Source: an uncultured Lachnospiraceae bacterium (GTDB lineage: Bacteria; Bacillota; Clostridia; Lachnospirales; Lachnospiraceae). Taken from it: a DNA stretch of 64,000 nt. Of this stretch, positions 34,880-42,393 are shown piece by piece. The notes under the pieces were generated by a model. It did no database searches, was not told the DNA's origin, and saw only the letters and a program-made list of their open reading frames with translations. Each line of letters opens with the position of its first letter. Position 1 is the first letter of the stretch. The stretch lies in contig CAJTKU010000002.1 in assembly GCA_910577015.1 (NCBI GenBank), positions 248,001 through 312,000 of the forward strand. The letters run 5' to 3'. The translations under genes were made by a program, and so were the position numbers.

Positions 34880-35889
34880 ATATATTATTTTGCAGTGTCG
34901 GCAGAAGATGTGAACTATTAAAGGACTTCAGAAAATCTCTGGGAGATAAAGTCAGGCTGGTGGTAACGGACAACAGTCCTTATGCGCCTGCGCTGGCTTT
35001 TGCCGATGTCAGCTATCAGGTTCCCCTGATTCATGACAAGACTTATATTCCGATTCTTCTTGAAATCTGCAAGAAGGAAAAGATAGACGCCATGCTCACG
35101 CTGATTGACCCGGAAATAGCGATTCTTGCAAACAACAGGGAAGCGTTTGAAGCGCTTGGCGTGGAGGTGCTTGTGCCGTATGCGGATACGGCAAGGCTGT
35201 GCTTTGACAAATATGAAATGTTTTGCTACCTGAAAAAAAAGGGCATACCGACAGTACTGACTTACGGCAGCTTTGATGATTTTACGGAGGCATACGGCAG
35301 GGGTGAAATTTCCTTCCCCGCGTTTGTAAAGCCGAGGACGGGAAGCGGCAGCGTGGGGGCAAGAAGGATTGATACCATGGAAATGCTCAAAGAGGTAACG
35401 ACGGCTGATTCCACGCTGATTATACAGGAGTTGATGACGGGGGTGGATATGGACGCGGATGTCTATGTGGACACCATCAGCCATCAGCCGGTTGCCGTAT
35501 TTTCCAAAAAGAAGCTTTCCACCACGATTGGCGGCGCCAATAAAACCATTTCCTTTAAAGATGAAAAGCTGTTTGATTTTGTCAGGAAGGCAGTGTCCGT
35601 GTTTGCGTTTCACGGGCCGCTGGATATGGATTTGTTTTATAAGGACGGACAGTATTATCTGTCTGAGGTAAATCCCCGGTTCGGGGGCGCATATCTCCAT
35701 GCCTACGGTGCGGGTGTGGATTTTCCGGAGTTAATTTACAATAATGTAAATAAAAAGGAAAATAAAGAAAATATGGGAAATTATGAGGAAGATGTTGTCA
35801 TGATGATGTATGACAGCGTTGTGATTAAGGGCTTGAAAGACATACAGGATGAGATGAATACAGAGTATGAAAATTTTGATACTGACTAA
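34876..35889 (+). CDS. ATP-grasp enzyme (carbamoyl-phosphate-synthase-like)
   Basis: A 337-residue ATP-grasp protein. It starts with FCSVGRRCELLK in a pre-ATP-grasp Rossmann domain; the central ATP-binding part has FVKPRTGSGSVG, and SEVNPRFGGAY carries the metal-binding Glu and Asn. Such proteins join an acyl group to an amine or a hydroxyl through an acyl phosphate. It sits between the PglC-like and PglA-like genes, with overlaps on both sides (4 and 23 bases). An attractive guess is that it attaches an amino acid or other carboxylic acid to the 4-amino sugar. Neither substrate is visible from the sequence. A separate ATP-grasp gene is at 57591. Confidence 0.82.
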   Translation: MNILFCSVGRRCELLKDFRKSLGDKVRLVVTDNSPYAPALAFADVSYQVPLIHDKTYIPILLEICKKEKIDAMLTLIDPEIAILANNREAFEALGVEVLVPYADTARLCFDKYEMFCYLKKKGIPTVLTYGSFDDFTEAYGRGEISFPAFVKPRTGSGSVGARRIDTMEMLKEVTTADSTLIIQELMTGVDMDADVYVDTISHQPVAVFSKKKLSTTIGGANKTISFKDEKLFDFVRKAVSVFAFHGPLDMDLFYKDGQYYLSEVNPRFGGAYLHAYGAGVDFPELIYNNVNKKENKENMGNYEEDVVMMMYDSVVIKGLKDIQDEMNTEYENFDTD

Positions 35890-36991
35890 TTACGCAAACG
35901 GACTTTACTTATTCAGAAAAGAGCTTATTGAACGATTTCATGAGAGGGGCCATACCGTGCTTGTCTGTGTGCCCCCTGATGAACAATGTAAGAAAATTGA
36001 GCAGCTTGGCTGCCGGCTCATCCCCGCCGCGCTGGAGAGGAGGGGCATTAATCCCCTGAAGGATTTTAAACTGCTCTGTTTTTACACGGGGCTGTTAAAA
36101 CGGGAAAAGCCTGATGTGGTTCTGACCTATACCATAAAACCGAATCTTTACGGGGGACTGGTATGCAGGCTGAAAAAGGTGCCGTACCTATGCAATATTA
36201 CGGGACTTGGGACGGCAATCGAAAGCGGGACATGGCTGAGCAGGATTTTGCTGCGTATTTATAAAGTGGCCGTTGCAAAAGCAGGAAGAGTGTTTTTTCA
36301 AAATGAGAGCAACCTTCAGTTTATGCAGGCCCGTGGAATTGCGAAAAAAAACAGTATGCTGCTTCCCGGCTCCGGGGTAAATTTGCAGCAGCATGCATTT
36401 GAACCGTATCCTTCGGAGGAGGAGGGCATCCGCATCCTGACCGTTATCAGGATTATGAGGGAAAAAGGAATTGAAGAGTACCTGGAGATGGCAGGAAGGC
36501 TTGCATCCGAGCATAAAAAGATATTGTTTTTTCTCGCGGGGGAATACGAGGAGGAAGAGCGGGAGAAATATGAGCCGCTTATCCATAGACTGGAAGAAAA
36601 AAAGGTGTTAAAATATCTGGGACATGTAGATAATGTGCATGAAATTATGGCGGGCTGCCATGCCATATTGCATCCGTCCTATCATGAAGGCCTTTCCAAT
36701 GTGCTGCTGGAGGGCGCTGCCTGTGGCCGTCCTTTGCTGGCAAGCGACATACCCGGATGCAGGGAGACCATGCAGCCGGATATCAGCGGTATGCTCTTTG
36801 CGCCGTGCAGTGTGGACGCCATGTCTGAGGTGACGGAGAGATTTCTTCTGCTTGGCAAAAAAGAGAGGGAAGCAATGGGCGTGGAAGGAAGAAAATGGGT
36901 GGAAGCGCATTTTGACAGAGAAAAAGTGCTTGCCGCATATGAAGAAGAATTACAGAAAATAACAGAAGCGGGAATAGGAGGTACGAAATGA
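35867..36991 (+). CDS. PglA-like GT4 glycosyltransferase
   Basis: A 374-residue GT-B enzyme close in style to PglA, which adds the second sugar onto bacillosamine-diphosphate-undecaprenol. The N-terminus reads ILILTNYANGLYLFRKEL, with YTIKPNLYGG and NITGLGTAIE near 88-110. The C-terminal domain has an EX7E pair in HEGLSNVLLEGAA. It begins inside the ATP-grasp gene and ends in an ATGA overlap with the UDP-sugar dehydrogenase gene. Its place directly after pglF/E/C-like genes supports transfer onto that primer. UDP-GalNAc is the classical donor, but this is not proven here. Confidence 0.87.
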   Translation: MKILILTNYANGLYLFRKELIERFHERGHTVLVCVPPDEQCKKIEQLGCRLIPAALERRGINPLKDFKLLCFYTGLLKREKPDVVLTYTIKPNLYGGLVCRLKKVPYLCNITGLGTAIESGTWLSRILLRIYKVAVAKAGRVFFQNESNLQFMQARGIAKKNSMLLPGSGVNLQQHAFEPYPSEEEGIRILTVIRIMREKGIEEYLEMAGRLASEHKKILFFLAGEYEEEEREKYEPLIHRLEEKKVLKYLGHVDNVHEIMAGCHAILHPSYHEGLSNVLLEGAACGRPLLASDIPGCRETMQPDISGMLFAPCSVDAMSEVTERFLLLGKKEREAMGVEGRKWVEAHFDREKVLAAYEEELQKITEAGIGGTK

Positions 36992-38301
36992 GCCTGTATG
37001 AACAAATCGTAAACAAAAAAGAAAAATTATCCCTGGTGGGACTGGGATACGTGGGAATGCCCATTGCGGTTGCGTTTGCAAAAAAAATTGATGTAATCGG
37101 GTTTGATTTAAACGAGCAGAAGATTGCGCTTTATAAAAACGGCATTGACCCCACCAATGAAGTGGGAAATGACGTGATTAAGGAAACCGCAGTGGAGTTT
37201 ACGGCGGACGCTGCCAGACTTCGGGAGGCAAAGTTCCATATCGTGGCAGTTCCGACCCCGGTCAATGATGACCACACGCCGGATTTGAGCCCGGTAGAGG
37301 GTGCAAGCCGTATTTTGGGGCAAAATTTGACAAAGGGTTCTATCGTGGTGTTTGAGTCCACCGTATATCCCGGCGTCACGGAGGACATCTGTGTGCCTAT
37401 CCTGGAACAGGAGTCCGGTTTGAAATGCGGCGTTGATTTCAAAATCGGATATTCCCCGGAGAGAATCAATCCGGGAGATAAAGTACACCGTCTGGAGACC
37501 ATTACCAAGATTGTTTCCGGTATGGATGAGGAAACCCTGGAAGAGATTGCAAAGATATATGAACTGGTGGTGGAGGCAGGCGTTTACCGGGCGGAGTCCA
37601 TCAAGGTTGCCGAGGCGGCCAAAGTAATTGAAAACAGCCAGCGTGATATCAATATCGCATTTATGAATGAACTTTCCATTATTTTCAACAGAATGGGGAT
37701 AGACACCAAATCCGTACTGGAAGCGGCGGGCACCAAATGGAATTTCTTAAAATTTTATCCCGGACTGGTGGGCGGCCACTGTATCGGTGTGGACCCGTAT
37801 TATCTGACCTATAAGGCGGAACAGCTTGGGTATCATTCCCAGATTATCTTGTCCGGGCGCAGGATAAATGACGATATGGGCAGATATGTGGCGGAGAGCC
37901 TCGTGAAAAACCTGATTAAGGCGGATATTGCCGTCAAAAATGCAAAGGTTGCCATCTTAGGTTTTACCTTCAAAGAGAACTGCCCGGATACCAGAAATAC
38001 AAAGGTAATCGATATCTACAGAGAATTAAAGGAATATGGCATTACGCCGTTGGTGGTGGACGGAGCAGCCGACGCGCAGGAGGCAGAGCGTCTGTACGGC
38101 GTCACTTTCAGCAGGATAGAGGAAGTAACGGATATGGACGCCGTCATTATTGCCGTGGCGCATGACGCTTTCCTGAAACTGGACAGGAAAGCGGTTGACG
38201 CGTTTTTCAACCATGCCAATAAGCAAAAGGTCCTGATGGATATCAAAGGCTTGTTTGACAGAAAGGCATATCAGGAGGAGTACTTATATTGGAGACTGTA
38301 A
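36988..38301 (+). CDS. UDP-N-acetylglucosamine 6-dehydrogenase (TviB/WbpA family)
   Basis: This NAD-dependent enzyme oxidises C6 of a UDP-HexNAc to the uronic acid. The 437-residue protein has GLGYVG (18-23), VAVPTPV, ESTVYPGVTE, GYSPERINPGDK (a strong marker of the TviB branch) and the catalytic C265 in GGHCIGVDPYYL. The 4-epimerase at 39695 is the usual partner, and together they would give UDP-GalNAcA. AGGAGG lies before the start, which overlaps the previous gene by four bases. The same AGGAGGAG type of site within its 3' end serves the next gene. Confidence 0.92.
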   Translation: MSLYEQIVNKKEKLSLVGLGYVGMPIAVAFAKKIDVIGFDLNEQKIALYKNGIDPTNEVGNDVIKETAVEFTADAARLREAKFHIVAVPTPVNDDHTPDLSPVEGASRILGQNLTKGSIVVFESTVYPGVTEDICVPILEQESGLKCGVDFKIGYSPERINPGDKVHRLETITKIVSGMDEETLEEIAKIYELVVEAGVYRAESIKVAEAAKVIENSQRDINIAFMNELSIIFNRMGIDTKSVLEAAGTKWNFLKFYPGLVGGHCIGVDPYYLTYKAEQLGYHSQIILSGRRINDDMGRYVAESLVKNLIKADIAVKNAKVAILGFTFKENCPDTRNTKVIDIYRELKEYGITPLVVDGAADAQEAERLYGVTFSRIEEVTDMDAVIIAVAHDAFLKLDRKAVDAFFNHANKQKVLMDIKGLFDRKAYQEEYLYWRL

Positions 38302-39713
38302 GACATGGCAAGATAAAATCCCTGCTTATTCTTGCGGTTCTGATTGCCTTGTTTGCCGGCATATTTGCCGTTTACGGACCGTGGATGTGCAGCGATTCCG
38401 AACAGTATATCAATATGCATATTCACAGGGAACCCCTGTACCCTCTGTTTCTGTGGGTACTGAGACTGCTGTTCGGGGAGGGATTCCTCACGGCAATGGG
38501 GATATTGCAGGGCATTCTGGCGGCAGTGGGCATATGGGCGTTTGCGGAATATGTCACAAAGAAATTCCGCCTGTTTTTCTGGGAGGAACTGGTGATACTG
38601 GTTTTGCTTTTATTTCCTTATGCGGTTACCCGTTTTTTTTCCCAGACAAGACTGTTTATTCCCAATTCGGTCATGAGTGAAGGGCTCAGTATGCCCTTTT
38701 TCCTTTTGTTTCTCACTCAATGCTTTGAAATGTTTACACAGGAGAAGAAACGGGAGTTTTTAAAGGCGGCGGGAGCTTCTTTGCTGCTGGCGTTCTTACT
38801 TGCGCTGGCCAGGAGCCAGATGATGTCCCTTTTGCTGGTATGGCTGGTCGTGTATGGGGCAAAAATAATATATACGAAAGCATGGCGCAAAAAGTTTTTG
38901 CGGCTGGCGGCAGCGGCGGGAATCGTCTTGCTGGTCTTTGTGCTGAGGGGACTTTTTGTAAAAAGCTATAACCTGGCGTTTCATGGCCGGTTTATAAACA
39001 ATACCAACGGCACTGTCCACATGCTGACCAATATTCTCTATGCAGCGGATGAGGAGGACGGCGAGAACATTCAGGATGAAGAAGCCAGGGCTTTTTTTTA
39101 CCAGATGTACCACCTGACCGAAACCAATCAGGCAAATTATAAGTATGCGGGGGATTCCCTTACGGAAAGACTGAATCATCTGGAAGAGTGGCACAATACC
39201 ATTAACTTTGAGATGATAGAAGCTGTGCTTCGGTTAAGCTACCGAGAGAATGTGACGGAGGATTATATCGAACAGGATTTGCTTTCGGATGAAACGGCGG
39301 GCAGGATTATTGCCGGTATCCTCCCGGGCTGTTTTCCTAAGTGGTTTGCAAATTATATGCTGATGGTGGGCTTTGGCCTGATACGCAGTATTGCTGTGTC
39401 GCATCCGCTCATCAACTGGATTGCCATCGCTATTTACCTGTTTTCGGCATTACTTGCCGTAATTTCCATAAGGCAGCGCTTAAGGCGTGGAGAAAAAACA
39501 GGAGCCGAAGTGTGGTTTCTGCTGCTGGTGCTTTTGGCAATCTTTGCAAATGCGTTTACAGTGGCCATGGTCATTATGCCCATATCGCGGTATATGATTT
39601 ATGGTTTTGCACCGTTTTATGCTGCCGGTTTTGTGCTTCTTATAAGCCTTTACAGGGACTGGCAGGAAAAAAGGATGGAGAAAGGACAAAAAACATGGGC
39701 TATAAAGATTTAA
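38289..39713 (+). CDS. Multi-pass membrane protein, possible GT-C fold, TTG start
   Basis: The 474-residue product has about nine or ten membrane helices and a hydrophilic outer loop of roughly 100 residues in the middle. The first outer loop carries WMCSDSEQYINM, with acidic residues where GT-C enzymes hold theirs, and is followed by PLYPLFLWVL, which recalls the GT39 motif. I do not recognise a precise family. TTG 38289 is supported by AGGAGGAG eight bases upstream. The gene overlaps the dehydrogenase (13 bases) and the epimerase (19 bases), so it belongs to the same coupled block. A role in extracytoplasmic transfer is inference. Confidence 0.6.
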   Translation: METVRHGKIKSLLILAVLIALFAGIFAVYGPWMCSDSEQYINMHIHREPLYPLFLWVLRLLFGEGFLTAMGILQGILAAVGIWAFAEYVTKKFRLFFWEELVILVLLLFPYAVTRFFSQTRLFIPNSVMSEGLSMPFFLLFLTQCFEMFTQEKKREFLKAAGASLLLAFLLALARSQMMSLLLVWLVVYGAKIIYTKAWRKKFLRLAAAAGIVLLVFVLRGLFVKSYNLAFHGRFINNTNGTVHMLTNILYAADEEDGENIQDEEARAFFYQMYHLTETNQANYKYAGDSLTERLNHLEEWHNTINFEMIEAVLRLSYRENVTEDYIEQDLLSDETAGRIIAGILPGCFPKWFANYMLMVGFGLIRSIAVSHPLINWIAIAIYLFSALLAVISIRQRLRRGEKTGAEVWFLLLVLLAIFANAFTVAMVIMPISRYMIYGFAPFYAAGFVLLISLYRDWQEKRMEKGQKTWAIKI

Positions 39714-40669
39714 AATTTGACAAGGACAGTGTTTTTCTGGTAACGGGAGGCGCCGGATTTATCGGTTCCAACCTGTGCGAGGCCATTGTGGAGATGGGTT
39801 ATACGGTGAGATGTCTGGATAACCTCTCTACAGGCAGTTATGATAATATTTCCCACCTGGAGGGAAATGAAAAGTTTACCTTTATCAAAGGGGATATCCG
39901 GGATATGGATACCTGCATGGAGGCATGTAAGGGCGTGGATTATGTACTCAACCAGGCAGCCTGGGGCAGTGTGCCCAGAAGTATCGAAATGCCTCTCTTA
40001 TACGAAGAAATCAATATCCGCGGCACGCTTAACATGATGGAAGCCGCAAGGCAGAGTAATGTAAAGAAATTCGTCTATGCGTCCAGTTCTTCCGTCTATG
40101 GAGACCATCCGGTTCTTCCCAAAAAAGAAGGCGCGGAGGGAAATGTACTTTCTCCCTATGCGCTTACCAAAAAAGTAGATGAAGAGTACGGAAAACTGTA
40201 TAAGAAGCTGTACAACCTGGATACCTATGGTCTTCGTTATTTCAATGTTTTCGGCAGAAGGCAGAACCCGGAAGGGATGTATGCGGCGGTGATTCCCAAG
40301 TTTATCAAGCTGCTGTTAAATGACGAAGCGCCGACCATCAACGGTGACGGCAGGCAGTCCCGTGATTTTACCTATATTGACAATGTTATCGAGGCAAACC
40401 TGAAGGCCTGCCTTGCTTCCGGTGAAGCGGGCGGGGAAGCTTTCAACATAGGATACGGCGGCAGGGAGTTTCTGATTGATTTGTACTATTCTCTTTGCGA
40501 AGCTTTGGGCAAGCAGATTGAGCCCAAATTCGGACCGCCCCGCGCAGGCGATGTGCGGGATTCCAATGCGGATATCGGAAAGGCAAGGGAGCTTTTGGGG
40601 TACAATCCGGAATATGACTTCAAGACAGGTATAGGACTGGCTATCGACTGGTACAAAGCAAATCTGTAG
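39695..40669 (+). CDS. UDP-GlcNAc/UDP-GlcNAcA 4-epimerase (TviC/WbpP family)
   Basis: A 324-residue extended SDR. NAD binds at GGAGFIGS (18-25), and catalysis uses SSSSVYG with Y155-xxx-K159 in YALTKK. The segment AAWGSVPRSIE is the hallmark of the WbpP/TviC epimerases that accept N-acetylated UDP-sugars and uronic acids. Together with the dehydrogenase two genes upstream it should produce UDP-GalNAcA, a common acidic building block of capsules. The open frame begins far upstream inside the membrane-protein gene, but ATG 39695 has AAAGGA eight bases before it and starts the Rossmann domain correctly. Confidence 0.9.
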   Translation: MGYKDLKFDKDSVFLVTGGAGFIGSNLCEAIVEMGYTVRCLDNLSTGSYDNISHLEGNEKFTFIKGDIRDMDTCMEACKGVDYVLNQAAWGSVPRSIEMPLLYEEINIRGTLNMMEAARQSNVKKFVYASSSSVYGDHPVLPKKEGAEGNVLSPYALTKKVDEEYGKLYKKLYNLDTYGLRYFNVFGRRQNPEGMYAAVIPKFIKLLLNDEAPTINGDGRQSRDFTYIDNVIEANLKACLASGEAGGEAFNIGYGGREFLIDLYYSLCEALGKQIEPKFGPPRAGDVRDSNADIGKARELLGYNPEYDFKTGIGLAIDWYKANL

Positions 40670-40686
40670 AGGAAAGGGATGCCGGT

Positions 40687-41607
40687 ATGAAATATAAGGT
40701 AGTGGTCTTTGGAGTAAAAGATACCACGGAAAAGATAGTGGAATTTATCCAAAACAGCATTTGCAGGGTGGACTTGGTCATTACCATCAGCAAAGAGGTG
40801 CTGCGCAAAAATCAGGTATCCGGTTTTAAGGGACTTTCCTTATTGACGGAAAAATATGGCATTCCGGTGAGAGAAGTGGACAGTTATGCGCTGAAGGATG
40901 AAGAAACGCTTGCTTTTTTTAAGGAGAATGAGTTTGATATCGGTATATCCATGGGATGGCAGCGGCTGATACCTGCTGATGTGCTTGACTGCTTTGCGTA
41001 CGGAGTGTACGGTTTTCACGGCAATTGTGCCTACCTTCCTTACGGGAGGGGACGCTCCCCGTTAAACTGGTCCATCATAAACGGGGATACCCGGTTTATC
41101 CTGAACCTGTTTCGGTATGATGAAAAGGCGGACAGCCCCAATATTTTTGCCAATGAGATGTGCGCCATCACGCCGCACGATACCGTGCGGAGTATGCAGT
41201 ACAAAAACGTTATCTGTTCCAGAAACCTGATTCGGAAGCTGCTTGCCGCTTACCGTGAGGGCAGCGTTTCCATCCATACAGGTTCCAAGGACTTTGATTC
41301 CTGGTTTGAAAAACGCACGGCCCAGGATGGCAAAATAGATTTTCATGGAAAGACCCGCGACATTTACAACCTGATTAGGGGTGTGACGGCGCCCTTTCCC
41401 GGCGCGTTTGCGTATGCGGAAAAGGAAAAAGTGACGATATGGGATGCGGTTCCCTTTGATGAGATGCTTGATTTTTCAGATTACCGGCCGGGGGAAGTCA
41501 TAGAGGTGTTTGACGGCAATCCCATAGTGAGAACCGTGGACGGCTCCCTGTTAATCCGCAGTTATCAGGCAGATGTGGAAGTGACGCCGGGAATGCTATT
41601 GGAGTAG
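40687..41607 (+). CDS. Formyltransferase-like enzyme, catalytic Asn replaced
   Basis: The 306-residue protein resembles the methionyl-tRNA/sugar N-formyltransferase fold: Rossmann N-terminus, GFHGNCAYLPYGRGRSP around H111, and the acid D149 in KADSPNIF. Sugar N-formyltransferases use N10-formyl-tetrahydrofolate to formylate an amino sugar. A PglF/PglE pair upstream would make such a 4-amino sugar, and no PglD acetyltransferase is seen. However, the usual catalytic Asn two residues before the His (NxH) reads G109-F-H111, so either another Asn (N113) serves or the chemistry differs. The fold call is fairly sure; the reaction is tentative. Confidence 0.72.
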   Translation: MKYKVVVFGVKDTTEKIVEFIQNSICRVDLVITISKEVLRKNQVSGFKGLSLLTEKYGIPVREVDSYALKDEETLAFFKENEFDIGISMGWQRLIPADVLDCFAYGVYGFHGNCAYLPYGRGRSPLNWSIINGDTRFILNLFRYDEKADSPNIFANEMCAITPHDTVRSMQYKNVICSRNLIRKLLAAYREGSVSIHTGSKDFDSWFEKRTAQDGKIDFHGKTRDIYNLIRGVTAPFPGAFAYAEKEKVTIWDAVPFDEMLDFSDYRPGEVIEVFDGNPIVRTVDGSLLIRSYQADVEVTPGMLLE

Positions 41608-41616
41608 AGGATTTAT

Positions 41617-42354
41617 ATGAAAATAACTGTTCGTATGGATGATATTACGCCGGATATGGACTGGGAAAGATTTCTGGCATTTAAGGAAATATTGGATGAG
41701 CATGGAATCAGGCCGCTAATCGGCGTGGTGCCGGACAACCGGGATGAAAACCTGCACAGGGCGAAAGCCGCGGGAGATTTCTGGGAATATATAAAGGAAT
41801 TGCAGCAAGAAGGCTGGTGCATAGCGCTGCATGGTTTCCAGCACATTTATACCACAAAAAAAGGGGGACTTTTCCCTTTAAACCGGTTTTCGGAGTTTGC
41901 GGGAATCCCATATGAAAAGCAGAAGGAAATGCTGGAAAAAGGAACCGGGATTCTGGCCCGGTACGGTATCCGCACGGATATTTTCATGGCGCCGGGACAT
42001 TCCTATGACAAGAATACCCTAAAGGCGCTGAAGGCCCTGGGATATGGATGCATTACGGACGGCTTTGGCAGCAGGCCTTACGAATGGCAGGGAATGGTGT
42101 TTTACCCTATTTCTTTTATGATGAGCAGAAGCCTGAAAAAGAAAAAAGGAATCACTACCATGGTTGTCCATGTAAATGAAGTGGACGAGGAGGGAATGGC
42201 GAGATACCGGAAGCTGTTTTCCGGACACGCAGGGGATTTTGTTTCTTATGATACATACTTTCAGGAAAAAACCGTAAAAAGAGGTTTTTGGGGACAGTGC
42301 AGGGAGCGTTTTCTTGCCGGATGCAAACGGAGACTGGTAAAGCTGAAGGCATAG
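41617..42354 (+). CDS. DUF2334-type polysaccharide deacetylase
   Basis: A 245-residue NodB-like (CE4-related) barrel without a signal peptide or membrane helix. The metal ligands are visible as the Asp pair in RMDDIT (D8, D9) and H72-xxx-H76 in LHGFQH; MAPGHSYD supplies the next conserved block. The protein should act in the cytoplasm, so its likely substrate is an N-acetylated sugar on a nucleotide or on the lipid-linked unit, not the exported polymer. It follows the formyltransferase-like gene by nine bases; the two might remove one N-acyl group and install another. This link is a guess. Confidence 0.82.
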   Translation: MKITVRMDDITPDMDWERFLAFKEILDEHGIRPLIGVVPDNRDENLHRAKAAGDFWEYIKELQQEGWCIALHGFQHIYTTKKGGLFPLNRFSEFAGIPYEKQKEMLEKGTGILARYGIRTDIFMAPGHSYDKNTLKALKALGYGCITDGFGSRPYEWQGMVFYPISFMMSRSLKKKKGITTMVVHVNEVDEEGMARYRKLFSGHAGDFVSYDTYFQEKTVKRGFWGQCRERFLAGCKRRLVKLKA

Positions 42355-42393
42355 GCAAAAGGAAAAGCCTGCGGGATGTGAAAAGAGGTAAGC

